Shown: one piece after another, positions 7,659-15,566 of the stretch
How the letters are laid out: every line of letters begins with the position of its first letter
How positions within the stretch are numbered: the first letter of the stretch is position 1
Assembly (NCBI GenBank): GCA_964607315.1
Contig: CAZSKA010000001.1
Span: forward strand, 1-64,000
From: JAHDFB01 sp964607315
GTDB lineage: Bacteria; Bacteroidota; Bacteroidia; Chitinophagales; Saprospiraceae
DNA length: 64,000 bases
Direction: 5' to 3'
Program-made: the position numbers and the translations under genes
Notes under the pieces: generated by a model
Database searches by the model: none
Seen by the model: only the letters and a program-made list of their open reading frames with translations
Told to the model about the DNA's origin: nothing

Positions 7659-8585
7659 ATGGATAAAACTGCTTTAAAACGCTTTTTGATAGAGAAAGCC
7701 AAAGAACTTGGATTCGAAGAAATTCGAGTGAGTAAAGCAGAATTTATGGAAGAAGAAGCACGTCGCCTTGATGATTGGTTGAATAATAATCATCAAGGAG
7801 AAATGAGCTACCTTGAAAATTATTTTGATAAACGAGTCGATCCTACGAAACTCGTTCCTGGAGCAAAGTCTGTTGTTAGTTTACTTTTTAATTATTATCC
7901 AGAAGAAGAAATAGAGACGGAGAATAATTACAAAATCGCCAAGTACGCTTATGGAAAAGATTACCATAACTTCATTAAAAAGAAGCTAAAAAAACTAATC
8001 CTTGCATTAAAAGAACAAATAGGCGATTTCACAGGCAGAGCATTTGTAGACTCGGCACCAGTTTTGGAAAGAGACTGGGCGAAGCGGTCTGGTTTAGGAT
8101 GGATTGGCAAAAACACGTTATTACTTACTAAACAAAAAGGGTCTTATTTTTTTCTTGCTGAGCTTATCCTTGATGTAGAATTTGAATATGACCATCCAGT
8201 AAAAGACCACTGTGGTACATGTACAAGATGTATCGATGCTTGCCCTACAGATGCCATAGCAGAGAATGGTTATATTTTGGATGCATCCAAATGTATTTCT
8301 TATTTGACCATAGAGTTAAAAGAAAATATTCCTCAAGAATTTAAAGACAAAATGGAAGACTGGGTTTTCGGTTGTGACATCTGTCAAGAAGTGTGTCCTT
8401 GGAATCGATTCTCTATGCCACATACCGAGAATAGGCTTACTCCCAAAGAGGAATTAAAAAATATGCGAAAACAAGATTGGGAAGAACTTTCAGAAGAAGT
8501 ATTCGAATCCCTATTTATAGGAACGGCAGTCAAACGTACCAAATTCAAAGGCCTTAAAAGGAACATCTCTTTTATTTCTAAATAA
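7659..8585 (+). CDS. queG: Epoxyqueuosine reductase QueG
   Basis: Carries out the last step of queuosine synthesis: cobalamin-dependent reduction of epoxyqueuosine to queuosine in the wobble position of tRNA(Asp, Asn, His, Tyr). The protein has two 4Fe-4S cluster motifs: CGTCTRCIDAC (Cys185, 188, 191, 195) and the set Cys212 / CDICQEVCPWN (Cys239, 242, 246). Upstream, VDSAPVLERDWAKRSGLGWIGKN holds the conserved Asp131 and the cobalamin-proximal region. At 308 residues it lacks the C-terminal HEAT-like extension seen in some longer homologues, which is usual for many bacteria. The start is the ATG three bases after the upstream stop. Confidence 0.95.
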   Translation: MDKTALKRFLIEKAKELGFEEIRVSKAEFMEEEARRLDDWLNNNHQGEMSYLENYFDKRVDPTKLVPGAKSVVSLLFNYYPEEEIETENNYKIAKYAYGKDYHNFIKKKLKKLILALKEQIGDFTGRAFVDSAPVLERDWAKRSGLGWIGKNTLLLTKQKGSYFFLAELILDVEFEYDHPVKDHCGTCTRCIDACPTDAIAENGYILDASKCISYLTIELKENIPQEFKDKMEDWVFGCDICQEVCPWNRFSMPHTENRLTPKEELKNMRKQDWEELSEEVFESLFIGTAVKRTKFKGLKRNISFISK

Positions 8586-8769
8586 CAGCAACAGTTTACA
8601 TATTGTATAATATTAAATGTGTTTTTGTCTGAATTAGCAAAAAACAAAGCGTTTTTGCTTCACATATTTGTATTGTAATTAACAACAAACAAATTATTAA
8701 TTAACAAACACATTTTGAAAATTGCAGCGTACAGCATTGATAGAATGTACATTGCACAAAACAAAAATT

Positions 8770-8928
8770 ATGGACTATGTAAAATTTATTTTCTCATGTA
8801 TTCTTTCTCCTATAAATGGACTATTGAGTTTTGGGAAAAACATGCGAACAAAAGAAATAACTGTTTTAGAGAAAGAAGAACAGCAAGAAACAGCTAAAGT
8901 GAACGTAACAAAACCACCGCTTGCATAA
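8770..8928 (+). CDS. Possible small protein, uncertain
   Basis: A 52-codon frame, MDYVKFIFSCILSP... ending ...VNVTKPPLA, with a hydrophobic first half and a Glu/Lys/Gln-rich second half. I do not recognise it. It is the only coding candidate in 540 bases between queG and polX and lies just before a candidate structured RNA and terminator. The frame is open 16 codons further upstream (to 8722), but that part is low-complexity. It could be a real small membrane peptide, the coding part of a regulatory RNA, or chance. Upstream, AGCAAAAA (8636-8643) and TTTTTGCT (8652-8659) form a small hairpin that may belong to the end of queG. Confidence 0.3.
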   Translation: MDYVKFIFSCILSPINGLLSFGKNMRTKEITVLEKEEQQETAKVNVTKPPLA

Positions 8929-8934
8929 AGCGCA

Positions 8935-9057
8935 TTAAATAAGGGCTCATAATGAAAAACTTGCCCACACATGACGCACCGTGAAAACCTATTAAAAACG
9001 CCCATTCATACTAATTGGAAAGCGTTTGCCTAAATACTCATAGTATTTGGGCTTTTT
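8935..9057 (+). ncRNA. Candidate small structured RNA ending in an intrinsic terminator
   Basis: Three stems can be drawn in a row: GGGC...GCCC (8943-8966), AAACGCCCA...TGGAAAGCGTTT (8996-9027), and the terminator GCCTAAATAC...GTATTTGGGC (9028-9052) with TTTTT after it. No strong gene ends here, so the terminator needs a transcript to end. I cannot match the sequence to RNase P, tmRNA or SRP RNA. A 6S-like RNA or an unknown sRNA is possible but not shown. Confidence 0.35.
9028..9057 (+). terminator. Intrinsic terminator upstream of polX
   Basis: GCCTAAATAC (9028-9037), loop TCATA, GTATTTGGGC (9043-9052): ten pairs with one G-U wobble, followed by five T. A textbook rho-independent terminator on the plus strand. 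Confidence 0.8.
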
Positions 9058-9097
9058 CGGTTTTTATCAAACACATACTATCCATTAGAATACTTTG

Positions 9098-9105
9098 TAT
9101 TTTTG
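9098..9105 (+). promoter_or_regulatory. -7 box for polX
   Basis: TATTTTTG is a full match to the Bacteroidota -7 consensus TAnnTTTG, 19 bases before the polX ATG, giving a predicted leader of about 15 nt. No clear -33 TTTG is seen at the usual distance. Confidence 0.5.
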
Positions 9106-9124
9106 AACCCAAATAATCTACAAA

Positions 9125-10765
9125 ATGGATAATAAAACAATTGCACGATCATTTAACATGCTGGGTAAGTTAATGGATTTACATGGAGAAAACCCATTTA
9201 AGATAAGAAGTTATTATACTGCCTATAATATTCTAAGAAAACAAGAACGACCCCTTGTAGAAATGAGTACTGAGGAAATAGAAGCAATAAATGGTTTAGG
9301 CAAAGCAATATCTGGTAAAATAGAAGAGCTAAAAACCAAGGGTTATATGGATACCCTGGAGAGATATAAACAAATGACACCGCCAGGTATAATAGATATG
9401 CTAACAGTTAGGGGCTTTGGCCCCAAAAAAGTATCAGCTGTTTGGAATCAACTAGAGATCACTACTGTAGGAGAATTATTGCAAGCGTGTAATGAAAATA
9501 GACTCGTTTCACTAAAAGGATTTGGCTTAAAAACCCAAGATTCCCTAAAAGCAAAACTAAAATATTTCCAATCATCCAAAGGATTCTTCCACTATGCAGA
9601 TGCCATAAACGCTTTGGAGCAAATCCAAACTTTTATACAAGATCAAATGGATGGAAATGCTGCAATAGTAGGAGATGCCGCTAAAGAAAACCAAGTTATA
9701 GAAGGAATAACCATTCTTGTAATAGAAGATTTTGAAGATAATATAAGAGCTTTTATTGAAGAAAATAAAGATGAAGAAAAGGAAGAGCTTAATGTAGGAG
9801 GAATAACTGTGCACCTAGATGCTATCTCGCAGGAAGAGTTTGCTGTAGAACAACTAGCTCGTAATTCAACAGAAGAATACATAGAATATTTACAAGAAGA
9901 ATATGAGTATGAACCTGAAGAATATCTGGATCTATTAAATGAAGAAGCCATTCTAGAAGAACTAGATGTGGATTATCTTTCACCTCCTTTAAGGGAATTA
10001 TTTGATAATAAACCTAGTGATAGAACAGAGGATAACTTGATAAAAGCTGAAGATATAAAAGGAATAGTTCATTCACATAGCACGTATTCAGATGGATTGC
10101 ATACCTTAAAACAAATGGCCGAACACTGCAAAAAGGAGGGATTCGAATATTTGTTGATCACAGATCATTCCCAAACAGCTTTTTATGCCGACGGATTAAA
10201 ACCCGATAAAGTAATAGAGCAATGGAAAGAAATTGATGAGTTAAATGAAAATCTAGGTGATTTCCATATATTCAAAGGTATAGAAAGTGATATATTGAAT
10301 GATGGATCTCTTGATTACGAAGAAGAAATGTTAGCTGGTTTTGATGTGGTGATTGCATCTATTCACAGCAATTTAGGAATGACGGAAGAAAAAGCAACAA
10401 CCCGATTATTAAATGCAATTAAGAATCCTTACACTAAGATATTAGGACATCCTACTGGTAGACTGTTATTAAGCAGAGAAGCATATCCCATAGATCATGC
10501 TGCTATTATTGATGCATGTGCTGAACATGATGTAGTAATAGAACTTAATGCACATCCTAATAGATTAGACATTGATTATCACTGGATAGATTATTGTAGA
10601 GAAAAGGGTGTAATGATTAGCATAAATCCCGACGCGCATTCACGTGAAGCAATTCATATGGTCCAACATGGAGTTCGAGTTGCAAGAAAAGCATATGTCA
10701 TACCGGAAGAAAATCTTAGTAGTTTAAGCATTGATGATTTCAAGAAAAGAATGAAAATAGATTAG
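9125..10765 (+). CDS. polX: PolX-type protein with intact PHP domain but degenerate polymerase site
   Basis: A 546-residue family-X polymerase homologue. The N-terminal helical 8-kDa and HhH part is well kept (EIEAINGLGKAISGKIEEL; MLTVRGFGPKKVSAVW; SLKGFGLKTQDSL). In the palm, where active PolX has GSxRR...GDIDxLV, this protein has GDAAKENQ (183-190) and EGITILV (193-199). Both metal-binding aspartates and the arginine pair are therefore missing. The TGSKxHN nucleotide-binding motif is also not recognisable. The C-terminal PHP domain has HSHSTYSDG (His316, His318), ITDHSQ, ASIHSN, GHPTGR and INPDAH, so the metal-dependent phosphoesterase/exonuclease part looks active. It is probably a PHP-type nuclease or AP endonuclease on a DNA-binding scaffold rather than a polymerase. 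Confidence 0.88.
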   Translation: MDNKTIARSFNMLGKLMDLHGENPFKIRSYYTAYNILRKQERPLVEMSTEEIEAINGLGKAISGKIEELKTKGYMDTLERYKQMTPPGIIDMLTVRGFGPKKVSAVWNQLEITTVGELLQACNENRLVSLKGFGLKTQDSLKAKLKYFQSSKGFFHYADAINALEQIQTFIQDQMDGNAAIVGDAAKENQVIEGITILVIEDFEDNIRAFIEENKDEEKEELNVGGITVHLDAISQEEFAVEQLARNSTEEYIEYLQEEYEYEPEEYLDLLNEEAILEELDVDYLSPPLRELFDNKPSDRTEDNLIKAEDIKGIVHSHSTYSDGLHTLKQMAEHCKKEGFEYLLITDHSQTAFYADGLKPDKVIEQWKEIDELNENLGDFHIFKGIESDILNDGSLDYEEEMLAGFDVVIASIHSNLGMTEEKATTRLLNAIKNPYTKILGHPTGRLLLSREAYPIDHAAIIDACAEHDVVIELNAHPNRLDIDYHWIDYCREKGVMISINPDAHSREAIHMVQHGVRVARKAYVIPEENLSSLSIDDFKKRMKID

Positions 10766-10915
10766 CAAAAAATTAATAGAAATCCTACGAATATATTTTT
10801 TGCAAAAAATAAAATCAGAAAATTTTAAGGAGCGACGCATCACTTCTGAGCATCATCGTATATACCTTACGACAAAAGATTTTAAATAGTGGACATTCCA
10901 CAAAAAATAGAAAAA

Positions 10916-12658
10916 ATGAAGTTTACAAGATTTAATTTATGGATGGGCATCCTAGCATTAATTTTTTTAAGTTCATGTAGAGAAAACATCGTGGGAGATG
11001 GAGATTCTAATTCAACAACAAATGAACCTGTTGTACTTGTAGAAACTGAAATTTCAGGAAGAGTAATTTCAGAAGCAGGTGCACCGCTTCAAGATGTATT
11101 AGTTGAAATAGAAGGAGAATCTGTATTTACGGATCAGAATGGTTTTTTCAGTTTCCAAGGTGATTATAACCAAAACGGAACCTATATAAAAGCAACAAGA
11201 AATGGATTTTTCCTTGGTGCAAAAGTTGTTAACCCTAATGTAGGAACAAGATCATTTACACAAATAGAATTACTTTCTATGGATTTGACAGGTAGTTTTG
11301 CGAGTTCTGCAGGTGGAGAAATTACAACATCTGATGGAGCAGCTGTTAATTTCACAGCAAATTCTATAGTTGATGCTAATGGTAATGCATACTCGGGAAC
11401 AGTTGACGTATTCGTGAAATGGATAGATCCATCGAACCCTCAAATTGATGATGAGATGCCTGGCGACTTAAGAGCAATTGATTCTGATGAGGCGAATGTA
11501 CAACTAGCAACTTATGGTATGTTAGCTGTTGAATTAAGAGGTAACGCAGGTCAAGAATTGAATTTAGCAGATAATCAAGAAGCGGATATAACAATTCCAC
11601 TTCCAGCAGAATTAGTTGGAAATGCTCCAAGCAGTATTCCCCTATGGTCTTTCAATGAAGATACAGGATATTGGGAAGAAGAAGGTTCAGCGGAATTAGT
11701 AGGAGGAAGCTATGTAGGATCTGTTCCACATTTTTCTTTCTGGAATTGCGACGCTCCTTTTGATTTAGTAACGGTAACAGGAACGGTAGAATCAAGTAAC
11801 GGACAACCACTTAATTTTTTAAAAGTAAGAGTGGCTGTTGATGGAATAGGATGTAGATATGGATATTTAGATTCTGATGGAAATTTTGGAGGTAAAATGC
11901 CAAAGAATCAAATACTTAACATTGCAATTATAGATCATTGTGGAAATGTAATATTTGAGCAGGATTTTGGTCCATATACAGAAGATACTGACATAGGAAC
12001 AATTTCGGTACCTGGCGTATCTACATCATCTATTTCAGGAAGATTGGTTAATTGTCTAGGTAACGCAGTAACAAATGGATATGTAATTATAGAATTTGAT
12101 AATTTCTCTATAAATTTAAATGTTAACGAATTGGGTGAATTTGAATCAACTAATTTCTTTTGTTCAACTGGTGATGTCGTGTTAAGAGGCTTCGACTTAG
12201 ATGAAATATTAACAAGTGACCCTATAATGGCATCGGTGCCAGGGAATACTGACGTAGGAGATATAGAAGTATGCGATGTCATAACAGAATTTATTAAGGT
12301 GACTGTTGCAGATCCATTTGGTGAAACGTTTTTCTTTACGAATCTATCTTCAGGCTATGATGGGGATTATTATTTTGTTGGAGCGGAGCAAGATTCATCA
12401 TTCATAAGTTTTGGTTTAAGCTTGCCGCCAGGCGTTACAGGTCCTGCAGAAGTTTTGAATATACAGTTTTTTGTTTTTGATAATTCAAACCCTAATGGTC
12501 TTGGTGCTGCATGTGATGGAGGTTGTAATGGAGCCATGGCAGATATTACAATAAATAATGTTGCAGAGGGAAGAGTACAAGGTTCTTTAACAGCAGAACT
12601 TATAGGTCAAGGAACACCTTCTTTTGATGTTACCATTGAATGGGATTTAATAGAATAA
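10916..12658 (+). CDS. Large lipoprotein with carboxypeptidase-regulatory-like domains
   Basis: A 580-residue predicted outer-membrane or surface lipoprotein. The signal peptide ends LIFLSSC. Residues about 40-105 form a carboxypeptidase D regulatory-like beta sandwich (SGRVISEAGAPLQDVLVEIEG). A middle region with GGEITTSDGAAVNFTANSIVDANG and LWSFNEDTGYWEEEG resembles domains that follow such modules in other bacterial surface proteins. Further modules start at VTGTVESSNGQPL and SGRLVNCLGNAVTNG. No catalytic residues are visible, so it is likely a binding or structural protein. The frame is open to a GTG at 10889, but the ATG at 10916 directly precedes the signal peptide. A strong terminator follows. 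Confidence 0.7.
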   Translation: MKFTRFNLWMGILALIFLSSCRENIVGDGDSNSTTNEPVVLVETEISGRVISEAGAPLQDVLVEIEGESVFTDQNGFFSFQGDYNQNGTYIKATRNGFFLGAKVVNPNVGTRSFTQIELLSMDLTGSFASSAGGEITTSDGAAVNFTANSIVDANGNAYSGTVDVFVKWIDPSNPQIDDEMPGDLRAIDSDEANVQLATYGMLAVELRGNAGQELNLADNQEADITIPLPAELVGNAPSSIPLWSFNEDTGYWEEEGSAELVGGSYVGSVPHFSFWNCDAPFDLVTVTGTVESSNGQPLNFLKVRVAVDGIGCRYGYLDSDGNFGGKMPKNQILNIAIIDHCGNVIFEQDFGPYTEDTDIGTISVPGVSTSSISGRLVNCLGNAVTNGYVIIEFDNFSINLNVNELGEFESTNFFCSTGDVVLRGFDLDEILTSDPIMASVPGNTDVGDIEVCDVITEFIKVTVADPFGETFFFTNLSSGYDGDYYFVGAEQDSSFISFGLSLPPGVTGPAEVLNIQFFVFDNSNPNGLGAACDGGCNGAMADITINNVAEGRVQGSLTAELIGQGTPSFDVTIEWDLIE

Positions 12659-12673
12659 AAGAGGATGCCCAAT

Positions 12674-12713
12674 ATGAGGGGAGAGTTTTCTTTCCCCTCA
12701 TTCCTTTATTTTT
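12674..12713 (+). terminator. Intrinsic terminator after the lipoprotein
   Basis: ATGAGGGGA (12674-12682) and TCCCCTCAT (12693-12701) form a perfect 9-base-pair stem with a 10-base loop, followed by the T-rich tail TCCTTTATTTTT. It separates the lipoprotein from the ECF sigma gene. Confidence 0.85.
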
Positions 12714-12767
12714 GGGAATAGACACCAGAAAACGTATATTAATATTTACAAACGCAACATCACTTTT

Positions 12768-13331
12768 TTGAACGAAATACAAATTATATCAGGCTGTTTA
12801 AAGAATGAGGCTTCCGCCCAAAAGTCGCTCGTTGAGACTTATGCGGGATACTTGTTTACCGTGGCTAGACGATATATGCCAGACGAAGCTAGTGCTCAAG
12901 ATGCTCTTCAAGAAGGTTTTATTAAAGTCTTCCAAAACTTTGGACAGTTTAGTCAAGAAAAAGGAAAACTTAAAAGTTGGATGAGTCGAATAGTAGCAAA
13001 TGAGTGCTTGAGGAGAAGAAAGAAATACATCGACTATTACCAATCAAGTGACCCAGAAACACTTTACATAAAAGCCGACCCAAAAGTGTGGTCCAAATTA
13101 CACGAAGAAGAAATATTGAATCTCATAAGAGAATTACCGGATCAATATAGAATGGTTTTTAACCTCTATGTAATGGAAGGTTTTGACCACAAGGAAATCG
13201 GTGAAAAACTAAATATTAACGCATCAACTTCTAGATCTAATCTAGCAAGAGCAAAAGCAATTTTAAGAAAAAGAATTATTCAAACAGAGAATGATAACTC
13301 ATGGGAAAAGATAAACTTGAACATAGTATAA
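12768..13331 (+). CDS. ECF-family RNA polymerase sigma factor
   Basis: A 187-residue sigma-70 family factor of the ECF type. Region 2 spans about 10-85 (YTVARRYMPDEASAQDALQEGFIKVFQNF is its core, with the typical D-A-QE-F pattern). Region 4 spans about 125-180 (LPDQYRMVFNLYVMEGFDHK, EIGEKLNINASTSRSNLARA). The only sensible start is TTG at 12768: the first in-frame ATG lies inside region 2. Its 3' end overlaps the next gene by 31 bases, so translation is probably coupled. The product of that gene is the likely partner or anti-sigma factor. It probably directs transcription of envelope genes, but no target promoter can be read from here. Confidence 0.9.
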   Translation: MNEIQIISGCLKNEASAQKSLVETYAGYLFTVARRYMPDEASAQDALQEGFIKVFQNFGQFSQEKGKLKSWMSRIVANECLRRRKKYIDYYQSSDPETLYIKADPKVWSKLHEEEILNLIRELPDQYRMVFNLYVMEGFDHKEIGEKLNINASTSRSNLARAKAILRKRIIQTENDNSWEKINLNIV

Positions 13332-14884
13332 AATCAAAACTTTCATCTTATGAAAGTGCTGTAAACACAGATAGTTTGTGGGCAGGAATCCAGACAGGAT
13401 TAGCTGAATCAACTACTGCTACAGCGGCAACAACTGCCACAGCTTCATCCATATGGAGCTCAAAATTATTAATCGGATTAAGTGTTCTTACCATTGGATT
13501 ACTAGGTATAGGAGGCTTATGGTATGTTAACTCAAATAATCAATCACTAAATAATTTAAATGAAGATAAATTTACATTAGAAAATACATCAAGAACTTCT
13601 GAAAATACAGAAAAAACGTCAGAAAATACTCAGGCTACCAATATATCAACTACTTTAATCTCTGATGAGAAAAATGAAATCATTGCAGAAAGCACAGAGA
13701 TAATAGAGAAGCGTGAAACGGTAATAAATAACAATACCAATACCGAAAAAAGCGTAAATCAACCGAATCCTTATAATGCCGAGGCTAAAACGCCTTTGGA
13801 TGTAAATCCAGCAAATAACGCGCAGGCAAATAATACACAAACAAATAACACGCAAACAAAAGACTTTGCTACTAATGATCAGGCTGAGAATAAACAAAAC
13901 AACCAAGATTCTAGTATACCACAGGCTGCTGAAGTGGCTAAAGATGCTGATACAAATTCATCAGCTATACCTACATCAGAGGATGAATCATTATTTGCTA
14001 AGGAAGAAAGTTTAGAAACAAAAAACAGTATTTCAACAAGCTTGCTTGATAGATTTTTACTCGATGAATTAGATGATCAAAAGAGCTTAGCTGATTTAAA
14101 AATAAATGGATGTTTTGTAGATTCGAATATAGAGTGTCCAGATTTTGGTGGTGGAGGTAGTAAAGGATATTTCGTAGGGGAATTACAAGTGATTCCTTAT
14201 TACAGTATACCTAGAATTACTGCAACAAATGAATTAGGCGAGATATGGAAGGCGAATAAAGAAAGCACAGAGTCTTATCTTGAGACATTTCAGATTAATC
14301 TTCTAGGAAGATATCAATTAAAGAATGGCTTATATTTAAATGCTGGTGTAGGATATGGTCAATTAGACGAAAAATTTGAGTTTGATTTTAGTGAAACAAT
14401 CGTATCAGAGCAAGAAGACATTCCTATTATTATCATTATTCGACCAGATGATACAAGAGATACGATCATAGGATCAGGTACTGTTATTCAGGATACTTCA
14501 GCTATTTGGGAGACGTTTAACTATCACAGAATGTTCGAATTCACGGCCGCAGTTGGATATGAATTACCAGTAAGCAACTCTGTTGGATTTTACGGTGACT
14601 TAGGATTGTCGATCAATATTTCAACTGTTCGTAATGGATGGCATCTATTAGATGATATTGACGCAGTAGAGTTTCCTAGTCAGAACAGAGCCGTATTCAA
14701 CACAACAACAGGTTATAAATTAACAGGAGGTCTTGGAATTAGATATTATTTGCCTGGAGGCATTGTTCTTTCAGGTGGTCCAGAATTCCGATCTCATCTA
14801 ACAAACTGGATTCGTGATGAGCATCCTATAGAGTTAAGATATTTTGATATAGGATTACGTCTTGCTGTAGGATATGTTTTTTAG
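13301..14884 (+). CDS. Membrane-tethered protein with C-terminal beta-barrel-like domain, sigma partner
   Basis: A 527-residue protein in three parts. Residues 1-50 are cytoplasmic and carry the KLSSYESAVNTDSLWAGI pattern seen at the N-terminus of many Bacteroidota ECF-linked membrane proteins. A single transmembrane segment lies at about 55-77 (LLIGLSVLTIGLLGIGGLW). An Asn/Thr/Gln/Glu-rich linker of about 170 residues follows (repeated NAQANNTQTNNTQTKD-type sequence). The last 250 residues alternate like an outer-membrane beta barrel (LYLNAGVGYGQL, VGFYGDLGLSIN, GGLGIRYYLPGG) and end LRLAVGYVF with a terminal aromatic. It may span the envelope and act as the anti-sigma or sensor for the overlapping ECF gene; that role is inference. 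Confidence 0.7.
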   Translation: MGKDKLEHSIKSKLSSYESAVNTDSLWAGIQTGLAESTTATAATTATASSIWSSKLLIGLSVLTIGLLGIGGLWYVNSNNQSLNNLNEDKFTLENTSRTSENTEKTSENTQATNISTTLISDEKNEIIAESTEIIEKRETVINNNTNTEKSVNQPNPYNAEAKTPLDVNPANNAQANNTQTNNTQTKDFATNDQAENKQNNQDSSIPQAAEVAKDADTNSSAIPTSEDESLFAKEESLETKNSISTSLLDRFLLDELDDQKSLADLKINGCFVDSNIECPDFGGGGSKGYFVGELQVIPYYSIPRITATNELGEIWKANKESTESYLETFQINLLGRYQLKNGLYLNAGVGYGQLDEKFEFDFSETIVSEQEDIPIIIIIRPDDTRDTIIGSGTVIQDTSAIWETFNYHRMFEFTAAVGYELPVSNSVGFYGDLGLSINISTVRNGWHLLDDIDAVEFPSQNRAVFNTTTGYKLTGGLGIRYYLPGGIVLSGGPEFRSHLTNWIRDEHPIELRYFDIGLRLAVGYVF

Positions 14885-14917
14885 CATGATTTGCTAAATT
14901 CGTATTAATAGAACAAC

Positions 14918-14974
14918 TAATACCAATTTGATTTCAAAAGGTTGCAAAATATTTTGATACTTAAATTGGTATTA
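14918..14974. repeat. 57-base hairpin repeat with perfect 12-base ends
   Basis: TAATACCAATTT (14918-14929) and AAATTGGTATTA (14963-14974) are perfect reverse complements around a 33-base centre. The whole element, read on the minus strand, aligns with the right half of the 4751-4916 element, including TAAGTATCAAAAT and TTTTGAAAT. It sits exactly between the convergent ends of the beta-barrel gene and the rhomboid gene and could also serve as a two-way terminator. Confidence 0.7.
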
Positions 14975-14975
14975 T

Positions 14976-15566
14976 TTAGCGCTTTTCCCATATATAATAG
15001 AGGATAAATCCTAGAGCAGCACCTCCAAGGTGGGCTAAGTGAGCAATACCTGTTCCTCTACCAAACATCATTGCTAAGATGTCAATAGTAATAAATCCTG
15101 CAGCCATATATGCAAGAGGAAACCTTACAGGAATAAGCAGTAGACCAGCTTTCATGTTAGGAAAATAAAGAGCTCCTAAAACAACTATAGTATAAACAGC
15201 TCCTGAAGCACCCAAAAGTCCAAAAGATTGAACTTTAAAAAAGCTAAAAACCACAAAATAAACGATTGCTGCAAAAAGTCCACCAAATAGATAGGCTATG
15301 AATGTTTTCTTAGATCCTATTCTGTTTTCTACTAATGGCCCAAAAAAGTATAGCATCAGCATATTAAAGAAAATATGACCTAAAGTAGCATGGGTAAACA
15401 TGGTAGAAACAAACTGAAACGGATAAAAATATGGACTTTGGTAATTATGTAATATCATAAAATCTGCAATCCTAGGGATTTGCATAGAGGTAATGCCTAA
15501 AGAGAAGAACACAAAAATATTGATAATCAATAAGTTCTTAACGGCAGGTGTAATCGGTGGAATCAT
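14976..15566 (-). CDS. Rhomboid-family intramembrane serine protease
   Basis: A 196-residue integral membrane protein with about six hydrophobic segments. The catalytic serine is in GLLGASGAVY (Ser121, GxSG motif) and the histidine in AHLAHLGGAALGF (His179), giving the Ser-His dyad of rhomboids. The N-terminal HATLGHIFFNMLMLYFFG matches the conserved HxxxHxxxN region. It cleaves transmembrane substrates within the membrane; the substrate is unknown. Its start overlaps the end of mutL by four bases (ATGA type), so the genes are translationally coupled. A second rhomboid gene is at 40540-41457. Confidence 0.92.
   Translation of the reverse strand: MIPPITPAVKNLLIINIFVFFSLGITSMQIPRIADFMILHNYQSPYFYPFQFVSTMFTHATLGHIFFNMLMLYFFGPLVENRIGSKKTFIAYLFGGLFAAIVYFVVFSFFKVQSFGLLGASGAVYTIVVLGALYFPNMKAGLLLIPVRFPLAYMAAGFITIDILAMMFGRGTGIAHLAHLGGAALGFILYYIWEKR

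Noticed and set aside
8715..8897. A second open frame on the plus strand overlapping the 52-codon candidate
   Set aside because: Composition (Tyr, Asn, Arg-rich) looks random and it overlaps a slightly better candidate in another frame; neither has a promoter match.
10796..10809. TTTTTTGCAAAAAA palindrome downstream of polX
   Set aside because: A low-complexity A/T palindrome easily formed by chance; possibly part of a weak polX terminator but no GC-rich stem.
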